The position numbers and the translations under genes are program-made. From Conexibacter sp. CPCC 206217 (GTDB lineage: Bacteria > Actinomycetota > Thermoleophilia > Solirubrobacterales > Solirubrobacteraceae), in contig NZ_JAUTDO010000014.1 of NCBI RefSeq assembly GCF_030646165.1, positions 50,482 through 114,481 of the forward strand: DNA of 64,000 nucleotides, in the 5' to 3' direction. Below are positions 49,541 to 59,000 of this stretch, piece after piece. The notes beneath the pieces are model-generated. The model saw nothing but the letters and a program-made list of their open reading frames with translations. It had not been told where the DNA came from and did no database searches. How positions within the stretch are numbered: position 1 is the stretch's first letter; every line of letters begins with the position of its first letter.

Positions 49541-51975
49541 GCGCCCGCCTGCTCGGGGGTGGTGTTGAAGGCGTGCAGCAGCTCCTCGAAGACGACATCG
49601 ATCTGCGTCTCGCCGACGCGCCCGTCGAGATCGCGCAGCAGGCACAGCCCTCTGCGATAGGACCGCACCCGCGCCACGAGCCCACGATCGTCGGGGTCCA
49701 GGCCAAGCAGCTGGAGGCCCTGCTTAGCCTCAGCGTCGGAGTCCTGGCCGAACAGCAGGAAGGTGCCGATCAGGTCCGAGAGGTCGCCGAGGTCGTCGAG
49801 GCGCTGCGTCGCCAGCAGCACCGTCGCGTTGAACGCGCGCCCGAGCCGCACGAGCCGGTTGATCAGCGCACGCCCCTGCGTCGAGGACAGCAGGAACCAC
49901 GCCTCATCCAGCACGATCACCTTGTGCCGGCTGCGATCACCGGACACGAGCCGCAACGCAAGCGCCGCGACCAGAGAGAGCGTCGCGACCGAGACGCGCT
50001 CCGCGCGCGTCCAGCTCTCGCGCGTGGCACGCGGGTCCGGCAGCGTCAGGCCCGGTGCGCGGATCGTCGTGACCGGTGCGGCGGCGGTGCCGAGGTCGGT
50101 GCGGCTGCCGTCGCCGAACCCCAGACGCCCCAGCCCGAAGTCCGCGGCGACCTCCAGCGCGTCGGCGACCTCCTGAGCGGCCGGGTGGTCGACGCTGCGA
50201 AGCTGGCCGATCACGGCCAGTGAGCTGCGCTCGCCGCGGCGTACCAGCTCGCGGACCGCGCGCTGGATCTGGTTCTCCCACGACGGCGGCGGATCGCGCA
50301 ACAGGTCCAAGTAATAGGACGAGGCGAGTTCTTCGCGGAGGTCGTCGAGGCCGATCGCCAGCGGATCCAGCGCGCCGCGGTGCTGCTCAGCTCCCGAGAG
50401 CTCCAGCACTTCGACGCGGCCGTCGAGCTGGCGGATGCGGTCGAAGCCGTGGTCGGGCTTGGGATCGAAGTCGACCACTGAGGAGCCGCGCCGCTCGGCC
50501 GCGTAGGCGATCGTCTGCGCCGCGACCGTCTTCCCGGAGCCGAGCGTGCCGGCGAGCAGGACGGCGGACGGCCGCGACTGTCTGGAGGCGGCGGTCGGGT
50601 CGTGCTTGACGGGCCGGCCGCCGGCGCCGCCGGTGATGCCGAGATAGATCCCCGAGGCGGAGCCGATCTCGGTCGTGCCGGTCGCCATCAGCGCCGCGAA
50701 CTGCTCGACGGTCAACTGGTTCGTGTAGTCCGGGACACCGGCGCCGACGCGCAGGAGGTGCTCGGCGAACAGCCACGACTGGATGCCGCGAGGTCGGTAG
50801 AGCCGCAGGTCGCCGAACTGATCCTGCAGCGCGGTGACGCGCCGCTCCAGCTCCTCGCCGTCGGGGGCGCCGATCGCGAACCCGAGCGAGGCGTAGAGCA
50901 TCGGCGGGTGCGCCGAGGACTGCAGGACGGCCTCGTACTCGCGCGCGAGGTAGCGGTCCTCCTCGACCAGCAGGCCGGGGCCGCGCGTGTCGCCTTCGGT
51001 CTGCTCGCGGTAGACGTTCTCGACGTCGGTGATCCGCCGCCGCACCTGCGCCAACGCGTCGCGGTTGCCGACCCACCGCGCATGCAGCACCGCATCGACG
51101 CTGAACGGGACCGCCTCCAACGGAGCGAACAACAGCTCCGCGGCCGGGCCGGGGAACTCGGGCTCGTCTGCCAGCTCCCCGACGCACAGGAACGCCTGGT
51201 GGGAGTCGCCCTGCTCGCTCTCCGCGACCAGGCGGGCCGGGCCTGTGCGCGGCTCCAGCAGCGGCGCGTTGCAGCAGCGCCACAGATCATGCTGCAACGG
51301 CTCATACGCAACCCCGCCGTCGGTGCCAGTGACCACGAGCGCGTCCGGCCGCCAATGCGGGTCCAGGACGGGTTCGCCGATGCCGCGCAGCTCGACGCGG
51401 CGCAGCAGCCACTCAAGCTCGCGGGTCGTCGCGCGCTCGCACGCCAGCACGCCACGCAACTGCTCAAACACGCGCTGCTCAGCCACGGCGAGCCCGTCCA
51501 GCTCGACGCCGCTGATCGGCTGCGCCGCGGCCACCCCGGCGAGATCCTCCACCCGCAGACGCGCACGGTCCACCGACCGCACGACCCCGCGCGCGAAGCC
51601 CTCCACGGCAGGCTCGCCGAGCGAGACGACGGCGTACAGCTCCGGCGCGTGCGCAGCGAGCTGAGAGAGGCGGCGCTCGTGACCGTGCAGGTAGGCGGCG
51701 AACGCGTCGGCGTCCTGGCCGCGCGCGTCCAGCAGCGCCGTCGTCTCCTCCACGTACCGCTCGGCCGGGTAGGCGCGCGAGACGCGGTAGAGCGAGAAGT
51801 CGGCACCGACGACGGTCGCCCACCGCTCCAGCAACCTGAGCTGGCGCCACTTCTCCGCAGCCGGCAGGAACGGGTAGGAGACGAGCCCGAGCCGGAACAC
51901 CGCGGCCGGCTCGCCGCCCCGGCCGAACAGCAGGTTCTGGCGAACGTAGCGCAGCGGGAACCGCACCCCGGTCAC
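49537..51975 (-). CDS. VirB4-like conjugation ATPase
   Basis: The 812-residue protein starts at GTG. The Walker A is VLLAGTLGSGKTVAAQTIAY and the Walker B is KVIVLDEAWFLLSSTQGRAL. RLDDLGDLSDLIGTFLLFGQ follows in the helicase-like core. The N-terminal 500 residues are the CagE/TrbE/VirB4-type domain. It powers assembly or substrate transport of the type IV secretion channel at the inner face of the membrane. It is coupled by overlaps to the TcpE-like and VirB6-like genes. Confidence 0.93.
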   Translation of the reverse strand: MTGVRFPLRYVRQNLLFGRGGEPAAVFRLGLVSYPFLPAAEKWRQLRLLERWATVVGADFSLYRVSRAYPAERYVEETTALLDARGQDADAFAAYLHGHERRLSQLAAHAPELYAVVSLGEPAVEGFARGVVRSVDRARLRVEDLAGVAAAQPISGVELDGLAVAEQRVFEQLRGVLACERATTRELEWLLRRVELRGIGEPVLDPHWRPDALVVTGTDGGVAYEPLQHDLWRCCNAPLLEPRTGPARLVAESEQGDSHQAFLCVGELADEPEFPGPAAELLFAPLEAVPFSVDAVLHARWVGNRDALAQVRRRITDVENVYREQTEGDTRGPGLLVEEDRYLAREYEAVLQSSAHPPMLYASLGFAIGAPDGEELERRVTALQDQFGDLRLYRPRGIQSWLFAEHLLRVGAGVPDYTNQLTVEQFAALMATGTTEIGSASGIYLGITGGAGGRPVKHDPTAASRQSRPSAVLLAGTLGSGKTVAAQTIAYAAERRGSSVVDFDPKPDHGFDRIRQLDGRVEVLELSGAEQHRGALDPLAIGLDDLREELASSYYLDLLRDPPPSWENQIQRAVRELVRRGERSSLAVIGQLRSVDHPAAQEVADALEVAADFGLGRLGFGDGSRTDLGTAAAPVTTIRAPGLTLPDPRATRESWTRAERVSVATLSLVAALALRLVSGDRSRHKVIVLDEAWFLLSSTQGRALINRLVRLGRAFNATVLLATQRLDDLGDLSDLIGTFLLFGQDSDAEAKQGLQLLGLDPDDRGLVARVRSYRRGLCLLRDLDGRVGETQIDVVFEELLHAFNTTPEQAGA

Positions 51976-52679
51976 GGCCGCACCTCCAGCCGCTCGCCGG
52001 CACCCAGCTCGACCCGCACGACCGCACGCGATCGACGGCCGCCGAGCTGGCCGCGCACGCGCCGCACGCCGCGTCGGCCGCCGCGGCGCTCGCGCAACGC
52101 GACCGGGCGAGCAAACCGCACCAGCGCCGGACCGAGCACCCGGCCGCGCCGCAGCTCCGGGCCGTGCGCGTCGGGCGCGACGGCCACGACGCCGGCAAGC
52201 TCGCCGGGGGTCGTGTCGAGCAGTGGGCGGCTGAGCGTGCGGCGCTCGGGTCGCAGCTGCGCCGCGATCCACGAGCGCGCGAAGCGGTGCGCGGCACGGC
52301 CGTCCGGCGTCGCCTGCGTCGCAAATGTCGCCACCACCGCCGGCAGCACCAGCAGCCGCAGCGGCCAATCCAGCGTCGCCAGCATGTACCCGATCACCTG
52401 GGTCGCGCCGAACGTCGCCACAGCCGCGACCGCCGCCGTCGAGCGGCTGCCCAGCGCGAGGGCCGTCGCTGCGACACCGAGTCCGAGCAGGACGCTCAGC
52501 AGCGGCGAGCGGGCCGCCAGCAGCAGGACCGCCAGCAGCGCGAGTGCCGCGTACCCGAGCCATCGCAGCGGCACGCCGCCGGGCACGGGGATGCGGTGGC
52601 CCTCGACGGCGAAGACGCGCCGGTCGGGCTTGAAGATGCGCTGGTAGGAGCGCACCGGAGCGCGATCAGCGGGGCTCAT
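51972..52679 (-). CDS. TcpE/PrgI-like membrane protein of the transfer system
   Basis: The 235-residue protein begins SYQRIFKPDRRVFAVEGHRI. This is followed by two or more pairs of transmembrane helices (LGYAALALLAVLLLAARSPL) and a basic C-terminal region that carries the HRFARSWIAAQL motif seen in TcpE-like proteins. It sits directly before VirB4, where small VirB3/TcpE-like membrane subunits usually lie. Confidence 0.78.
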   Translation of the reverse strand: MSPADRAPVRSYQRIFKPDRRVFAVEGHRIPVPGGVPLRWLGYAALALLAVLLLAARSPLLSVLLGLGVAATALALGSRSTAAVAAVATFGATQVIGYMLATLDWPLRLLVLPAVVATFATQATPDGRAAHRFARSWIAAQLRPERRTLSRPLLDTTPGELAGVVAVAPDAHGPELRRGRVLGPALVRFARPVALRERRGGRRGVRRVRGQLGGRRSRAVVRVELGAGERLEVRP

Positions 52680-53017
52680 CCGAGCACCTGCCGACCGATC
52701 GCACGAGCGGCAGCGGCGATCTGATCGGGGCTGAACACCAGCCACGCCACCACGACGGCCGCCAGCAGAAAGATCCCCAACTCCGTGTAGCGCCGGTTGA
52801 TGAGGAAGACCAGACCGACGATCGCGACGATCCCGCCGTAGATCTGCGTAGCGGTGCCCTGCAGCAGATCGCCGATGTTGCGCCCGACGTCGTTGCCGCT
52901 CTGCGCCACCGCCTCCGGCGCCAAACACAGCAGCAGCCCGACAGCGAGCGCCAAGGCAGCCGGCCACGGCCGCAGCCGCAGCGGCGAACAGGTCGAGGAG
53001 TTGCGCGGGGCGCTCAT
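52676..53017 (-). CDS. VirB2-like (TrbC-type) pilin-like small membrane protein
   Basis: The 113-residue protein has a cleavable signal (LALAVGLLLCLAPEAVAQSG), then two helices (ATQIYGGIVAIVGLVFLINR, LGIFLLAAVVVAWLVFSPDQ). This is the VirB2-like two-helix layout found before VirB4 in many Gram-positive systems. It is probably a structural subunit of the channel or a surface adhesion element. Confidence 0.75.
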   Translation of the reverse strand: MSAPRNSSTCSPLRLRPWPAALALAVGLLLCLAPEAVAQSGNDVGRNIGDLLQGTATQIYGGIVAIVGLVFLINRRYTELGIFLLAAVVVAWLVFSPDQIAAAARAIGRQVLG

Positions 53018-53886
53018 GAGCGCGGCCCGCCCGCCACGCCGGTCACGTACCAGCGATCACGCCGCTGGACGGTGATGCGGAATCTCTGCCGGTACGTCGC
53101 CCTGGACGGCAGGTCACGCACGCGCGCCGTGACGGCAAGCTGCATCCCGCGGGCGGGACCGCCGCCGAGCCGACCGACCTCCTCGACCGACTCCAGCGAC
53201 AGCCCCGCACCGATCGACGCGACGTGCACGCCCGGAGCGAGGAAGTACGCCAGACCGGGCGCTTCCGTGCTCTGGAGATAGGCGCGCAGGAAGCGCTCAA
53301 CCAGGTCCCCGACGGCCACGCCGTCGGGGCCGGCGAGCGGGATCGCCTCCGGCGCCGCTGCGGCGCCGAGGACGGGTGGTGCGCTGAACGCGGGCAGGTC
53401 ATAGACGACCAACCCGCCCGCGTCATCACGAGCGACCGGCACCGTCAGGTACCGCGAGCGCCCGTCGCGCAGCAAGACAGCGACGGTGATCAGCGCGCGG
53501 GACTCGCCCAGGGAGACCTCCCGCGCCACCGTCGCATCAACGACCTCAGCCCCTGGGCTGCGCGGCGACACCACAGGCGCCGCCTGGTCGCTCAAGCTCC
53601 GTGCTGCAAACCGCGACAGCCGCGCCACCTGCCGCTCGCGTTCTCTCGGCGCGACGGCGACGTAGCTGCGCGCGAACGCCGCAGCGAACGCCCGTGCCTC
53701 ACCGTCGGGGAACTGCGGCTGGCTCGCTCGGATCGCTGTCTGGGGCGCGGCCGGCTGGGGGTCGGCGAGGATGTCGCCGATGCCGCGAGCGAGCACCAGG
53801 GCCAACCCGGCCCACAGCGTCGCGCGGCCGGCGTTCCGCGCAAGGCCACGGCCACGCGGAACGCCTCGAAGAATCGAAGCATTCAC
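53014..53886 (-). CDS. TcpC/VirB8-like conjugal transfer protein
   Basis: The 290-residue protein has one N-terminal transmembrane helix and two NTF2-like extracytoplasmic domains (ARAFAAAFARSYVAVAPRER; VGDLVERFLRAYLQSTEAPG). It ends with a strand-rich segment, FRITVQRRDRWYVTGVAGG. This is the TcpC layout in Gram-positive conjugation systems. It is the first gene of the transfer operon, with GGAGGG before its ATG. Upstream is the 16+16 bp inverted repeat. Confidence 0.85.
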   Translation of the reverse strand: MNASILRGVPRGRGLARNAGRATLWAGLALVLARGIGDILADPQPAAPQTAIRASQPQFPDGEARAFAAAFARSYVAVAPRERERQVARLSRFAARSLSDQAAPVVSPRSPGAEVVDATVAREVSLGESRALITVAVLLRDGRSRYLTVPVARDDAGGLVVYDLPAFSAPPVLGAAAAPEAIPLAGPDGVAVGDLVERFLRAYLQSTEAPGLAYFLAPGVHVASIGAGLSLESVEEVGRLGGGPARGMQLAVTARVRDLPSRATYRQRFRITVQRRDRWYVTGVAGGPRS

Positions 53887-53986
53887 TTACAACACCCTCC
53901 GAAAGAAAGAAGTGGGCGATCAGCAGCTAATTGAGTGACTGCCGATCGAGTACGCCACCAGTTGTAAGCGACCTCGCAAGCTGTGT

Positions 53987-54022
53987 CTACAACTATGCAA
54001 GCACTCGCTTGCATAGTTGTAG
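53987..54022. promoter_or_regulatory. Perfect 16+16 bp inverted repeat in front of the transfer operon
   Basis: CTACAACTATGCAAGC (53987-54002) and GCTTGCATAGTTGTAG (54007-54022) are exact complements around ACTC. The core GTTGTA recurs as half-sites at 53961 and, reversed, at 53888-53893 beside the first transfer gene's start. A related copy lies at 54650-54674, upstream of the ArsR-family gene. Best read as the operator by which that regulator controls both promoters. It could also act as a hairpin terminator for arsR. Confidence 0.65.
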
Positions 54023-54092
54023 TGCGAGCTGCTTAACGCGCTGCGCCCGTCCGCATCGCGGACGGGCGCGGCCGACTCCAGATATTCCGACG

Positions 54093-54515
54093 TTAGGCGG
54101 TCCGGTGCTCGGACTGCTCCTCTCCGACGAGCGCGCGGTGTTGATCCTCGACTTGGGCCAGCGCCGAGGCGGCGATCTGCTCCACCAGCCACAACGCGGT
54201 CCAGTCGGCGAGTATGTAACGCATCCTCGTCCCTTCTCTCGTGCGCGCGACCAATCCCGTCTGGTAGAGCGTCGCGAGATGCTTCGACGTGTTCTGATGC
54301 GTCGTCATCAACCGGTCCGCGAGCTGCTGTACGGTCGCGCCGCCCAGTTCGTCGAGCGCCCACATCAACCGCACCCGCGTGGGATCGGCGATCACCCGCA
54401 AACGGGCAGTCACGACCCCTAATGCCTCTTCAGAGACCGGACGTGCCGCCCGCCTCTGTCCGCCACCCGCACGAGACCTCGCCGATGGCGCACCGTCCTC
54501 GCTGCGTCCTGGCAT
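54093..54515 (-). CDS. ArsR-family winged-helix regulator
   Basis: The 140-residue product (ATG 54515; a GTG and a TTG lie further upstream) has the ArsR core: LRVIADPTRVRLMWALDELG, ATVQQLADRLMTTHQNTSKH, LATLYQTGLVARTREGTRMR. No cysteine metal-binding motif is present in the recognition helix, so it is not an obvious metal sensor. It lies just upstream of the transfer operon on the same strand and is flanked by related inverted repeats, so it is the probable repressor of conjugation. Confidence 0.9.
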   Translation of the reverse strand: MPGRSEDGAPSARSRAGGGQRRAARPVSEEALGVVTARLRVIADPTRVRLMWALDELGGATVQQLADRLMTTHQNTSKHLATLYQTGLVARTREGTRMRYILADWTALWLVEQIAASALAQVEDQHRALVGEEQSEHRTA

Positions 54516-54649
54516 CACCTCAGCCAACCTCCTTGCCGTGCTGCCCCCTGGCACCGACGACAACGCCGCTCCCGCCTATCAAAAGCTCCCCAAGCATGAA
54601 AGCAACGTGCCAACATCCGCCCAAGCTTCTACCCAGCCACGGCAATCGT

Positions 54650-54674
54650 CTACAACTTCGCAGGCACATAGTTG
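54650..54674. promoter_or_regulatory. Second, imperfect copy of the transfer operator
   Basis: CTACAACTTCGCAGGC then ACATAGTTG matches the left arm of the 53987 repeat at 13 of 16 positions and keeps the CATAGTTG of the right arm. It sits in the 250-bp region upstream of the ArsR-family gene, consistent with autoregulation. Confidence 0.5.
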
Positions 54675-54764
54675 CGATCTCCCTTTCATAGCTCACCAAA
54701 CCTCGCAAACATCGCGACCGTCTGATGCTCTGATCCTCCTGCGACGAAAGTTCGCCCCCCTGAG

Positions 54765-55154
54765 ATGCCGCAACACGATCCGCAACGCTACGAGACCTAC
54801 GCCGACTTCCTCCTCGCCGACCCGCGGCGCGATGGCGACGCCCTTGAATGCGGACACGACTGGCTCGACAACGACAACGTCCGCTATCGCGTCTGCTGGT
54901 ACAGCGCAACAGGGGAACTCACTCTTGAGCGCCTCTCGCGACCACTCGCACTCGAACTGGAAGACTTCGCCGCGGGTATCAGCGGCCCGATCGAGATCCT
55001 CGCCATCCTGCCAACCCGCGCACGCATGGAGCGAGTACTCGGCACCTGGCCACAACTCGCCCTTCTCCGCTCACGGCGAGTCGCCGACCTCCGCTCACAA
55101 GTCACCCTGCGCCCAACGCTGCGCCTCGTTCACGGAAACGCACAGGCAAGGTAG
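54765..55154 (+). CDS. Hypothetical cytoplasmic protein
   Basis: The 129-residue protein begins MPQHDPQRYETYADFLLADP. It has alternating strands (VRYRVCWYSATGELTLERLS) and a C-terminal GTWPQLALLRSRRVADLRSQ segment. It has good codon use but no family I can name. It is divergent from the ArsR-family gene. The 284 bases after it (55155-55438) show no gene. Confidence 0.6.
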   Translation: MPQHDPQRYETYADFLLADPRRDGDALECGHDWLDNDNVRYRVCWYSATGELTLERLSRPLALELEDFAAGISGPIEILAILPTRARMERVLGTWPQLALLRSRRVADLRSQVTLRPTLRLVHGNAQAR

Positions 55155-55438
55155 GCCCCGACCGCCAACATCCGCTCGCGGCCCGGCCCCCACCCCAGCA
55201 GCATGAATGGGCCAGTCGCAGGCGCCCACGCGAGCGTCACGCAAGCGCCGGCGCCCGCGGCCGCCGCGGCGAGTCCTTTAGGCGCGTGTTCAGACCGTGA
55301 CGACGTAGCGGGTTGTAGACACCAACAACACTATCCGTTCCGCGCCGGCCCCGCCGCTGGCGGTGCGGACGCCAACCTCAGCGGGATCCGGTCTGCGGGA
55401 GGTTCCGGCATGGCGGAGCGCTCAGAACGAGCGTCCCG

Positions 55439-56068
55439 TCATCTCAACGCGTACGATCTTGGCTGTCCGCCGTCGGTCCAGTAGGCGGTGTGTGAGGTCA
55501 ACGCCAGGGAGAACGGTTCGATCGTTTGGCTCGAGGCGACGACTTGGGGCTGAGCGCCGGGTGCCCACACCCACATGTTGTACCCGTCGGGCGTCGATCG
55601 CAGCCACGACGCCCAGCCTCGTGCGTTTACCGCGAATCCCTCTGCACGGCGGACGTAACCGACCGGGGACTTTCTCAATGTGGTTCGCCGGATTCTTCTC
55701 GTCCGGCTGTCGTAGACGATCACATACCCGACGCAGTACGGGTTGTCGGGCATCCGCGTGTCGCACGTGACGGTCTCGTCGGCGACGAACCGCCCGGAAA
55801 GCTGCGAAGCGAACGGCGTGAAGTCCTGGCTGAACAGGTAGACCCCGCGCTGATTTCCGCGCGCGCATGCGTAGTAGCCAGCACCGTCGTTGTCGACGGC
55901 CGGCCCCTTGACCACCTTCACGTACGCGTCGGCGAGCAGCACATGATCGTTGCCTGCACATCTGACGACCTTCGTCCTCGCCGGCGCGGACGAAACGAAC
56001 GCCGAGCAAGGCGCTGCGGCGGCTACGCAAGCAGCCACGGAGAGAAACAGGTTACGGCGACTCATCAT
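55439..56068 (-). CDS. Exported hypothetical protein coupled to the RHS gene
   Basis: The 209-residue protein has a signal peptide (MMSRRNLFLSVAACVAAAAP, then CSAFVSSA). The mature part has paired cysteines (VRCAGNDH, YYACARGN, VTCDTRMPDNPYCVGY) and beta-repeat features (GWASWLRSTPDGYNMWVWAP). The start overlaps the stop of the large RHS gene (ATGA), so both are made together. By position it could be a partner of the RHS protein. No family recognised. Confidence 0.65.
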   Translation of the reverse strand: MMSRRNLFLSVAACVAAAAPCSAFVSSAPARTKVVRCAGNDHVLLADAYVKVVKGPAVDNDGAGYYACARGNQRGVYLFSQDFTPFASQLSGRFVADETVTCDTRMPDNPYCVGYVIVYDSRTRRIRRTTLRKSPVGYVRRAEGFAVNARGWASWLRSTPDGYNMWVWAPGAQPQVVASSQTIEPFSLALTSHTAYWTDGGQPRSYALR

Positions 56069-59000
56069 GGGTTCATGTATCTCATCGCGGTGTCATAGGC
56101 GTCCCGCTTCGCGACGTAGCCGGGACGGTCGAAATCTTGGCACGTGCCATGCACGCCCCCCTCGTCCGGTCTTCCCCCGACGAGGCCGCTGTCGAACTTC
56201 TCGGTCTGCGGCGGATCGTCTCTCGTCGTCGGATCGATCGGCGGCGCGCAGAGCGAGTAATAGTACATACGTGTGATGTTTCTGCGGCGCTGCACGAGTC
56301 TCCCGAAGAGATACTGCACCTCGGCGGCCTGGCTGGGCAACGTGTTGCGGAAGTTGCCGGCTCTGGTGTCGCCTCTGTCAACGCGGCTGCCGACCTCCGT
56401 CAGCCAAATCTGGCGGCCCTGGACGAGTGCACGGCCGAAGAGATCTGTACCAGTGGCCTTCCGGGAGTCGCGCGTGTCGTTCTGCACGTCGGTGTACGGG
56501 TGAAACGCCCAAATGCCGGGGAATCTGAGGCCTTCGTTCTCTCTTCGACTGAAGAGCGTGAGGAGCGCTCTTCTGTAGGCCAGCAGATACCGGTGGCTCG
56601 GAGCGCCCGTCGAGACGGGCGGTCTGCTCTGCGCCAGCTCTGCCGCCAGAACGGTGCACTGCGTTCTTCTGCCCGCAGCCGCGCGAGCTCTGATCCAGTT
56701 TGCGCAGACCTGGGTAGCGGCCAAGGTGTAGTACGCCGCGCGAGCGGCGCCGCCGTGTTTGGTCAGCAGTACGGCGTCATCAGGGGTCGCGCCTCTGCCG
56801 CCTCTGGTTACGAGGGGCGTATGGAGCGGCTGTCGCTTGGCGTTGGGCTCGTTCCACGACGATATGACGTGCACGGCAGAGAACCGCTCCAAGAAGTCTC
56901 CGATGTACTGCTTGTAACGGGCCAACGATGGAATCCGCACCGACGGACGGTCCGGTCCGGTGCAGGCGGGACAGGTTGCGAGCTCGAAGGAGACCATGAG
57001 CTCCGCCGGATCGCGGTCTCTGGTCCCGCGTACGACTGCCTCGTAGAGCGCGCTGAAGTCGTCGTACTCGCCGGGAAACTTCAGCTGTCTCCTGTCACCG
57101 GTGAAGTGTCTGCCATCGACGGTCTCCATCAGGTTGTATGGCAAGATGCGGCGGTAGTACTTCGTTCTCAGATCGATGGCGTATCTCGTGTCCAGCCAGT
57201 CCGGTGAGCTGAAGTCCTGCGCGATCCCGAAGCGCACTGTGTGCGGCGCTGCGGCGAGGGCGCTCAATGCGAGCGGCGTCACCGGCTCCGACAGCGCGTC
57301 GTCACCGCCTTCGGTGTCGCAGTAGATCGGAGCCTCGACGCCGTAGACCGCTTCGCACGGGGCCGTCGACATGACGTGGGTTGGATCGGGATCTGTCTCG
57401 GTGAGGTCCTCCGGGATCTCACCGTCCGACGTCCAGCCGTTCTCGGGTACGAGGACCCGGAAAGCCTGCTCCCGGCGGTTGCCGGCCGTGGTCGTCGCAA
57501 TCACGCGAACGACGTGCACACCCGGTCCGACATCGTTCGTGTCGAGCGTGTACGTGTCCGAGAAGGAAGTCGGGCAGCCGCTCGCGCAGTTCGCCACCAC
57601 GCCGTCGTCCTCCTCGCCGTCGAGCGTGACCCGCACCCGCTCGATCCCGTCGGGGGAGGTCGCGGAGTAGCTCAGCGTCGACGGGCCGTCGGGCAGCGCT
57701 CTCTGCGGCAACGACGTGGTGCCGGCATCGAGGAGGTCGCCGGCGAGCATGAGCGACGGCGGGACGGCCCCGATCTGCGCGCCGTGGCCGAACAGCGCGC
57801 GGTCGAACTGATGGACCGCCGTCTTCTGACCCGGTGTCGCGATCGTGGTCGAACCTGGATCCCAGGTGTACGTCGTGGCAGTACCTGGTGTGCCGTCGGC
57901 AGCGAGCGGGGCGAGGGTCTGAAGGGCTCCGTTGGAGTAGTAGCTGAGCGTCATGCCACTTCTGTCGGGCAGCGTGATGCTGGCAAGGCGCCCGTTGGCG
58001 TCGTATCTGTACGTGGTGAGTGCACCAGCGGCATCGGTGTATCTGAACAGATGGCCGTTCGCGTCGTAGTCGTAGTGGCGCTGGTCGCCGAATTGATCGG
58101 TGACGGTTCGCATCTGGCCGCTGCCATCCCAGCTGAACGTCGCTGCGTCGTCCGCCGAGTCGTTGAGCGCGCTCAATCGCCCGGCCGAGTCGTACGTCGC
58201 CGAGACGCCGTCATCTGAGGGATACCAGCGTCTGACAAGCCGCAGTCTGGTGTCGGTGACGTGCTCGAAGAGCCACTGCTCGTCCGAGTCGTCAAACGAG
58301 AGCGTCATCGTTCTCGCCGACACCTGCTCGGTGAGGGTCGCGTCGTCAGAGCGCCATGCTCCGAAGCTCCCGTACGGCCGCCGGAAGACAGAGTCAACAC
58401 CTGTCGGCCCGTTCAGGATGACGGAACTCTCGGCCGCGTTGTGCTCGAGCGTGACCGTTCCAAAGTCGCCGCGCCATCCTCTTCCGAACGTGCCCGGCGC
58501 ACTCGCGTCGTCGAGGCTGTTGTAGGCGCGCGTCACGGCCAGCGCGTCCCCCGTGCCGCCGTCTCCGAAGTCGTCGTTGGTCAACACGACGTTGCCGTTA
58601 CCAAGATTGACGCTCAGCTCGGACCCGTCCGACAGGCTTCGGCGCTCGTATGAGTAGGCCGCCTCGTCTAGGCCCGTGCGCATGCGGTACCGGATGCTCA
58701 CCGTTCTCGGCGATATCGCGACCCCTCTATACGCTTCGTCTGTGACCTTGAGAAGCAGCCCCTGATTCTGGCGACCGCCGTCGAGCCACCCTGCTGCGAG
58801 GCGGCCGATCGGGTAGTTGATGGTCGCCGTCGTCCCCACGCCGCCTGTGACGTAGATGGAGCGGGTCACCTCGGGAGCGGTCTCGTAGTCGCCTCCCGGA
58901 GTCGTCCAAGGCGTCGTGCCGTCCGAGGTAGCCCAACTCGGTCTGCTGCCCAGGGTGCGCGTCAGCGAGAAGAGACCCACTTGCACGACGGCGTCCATGT

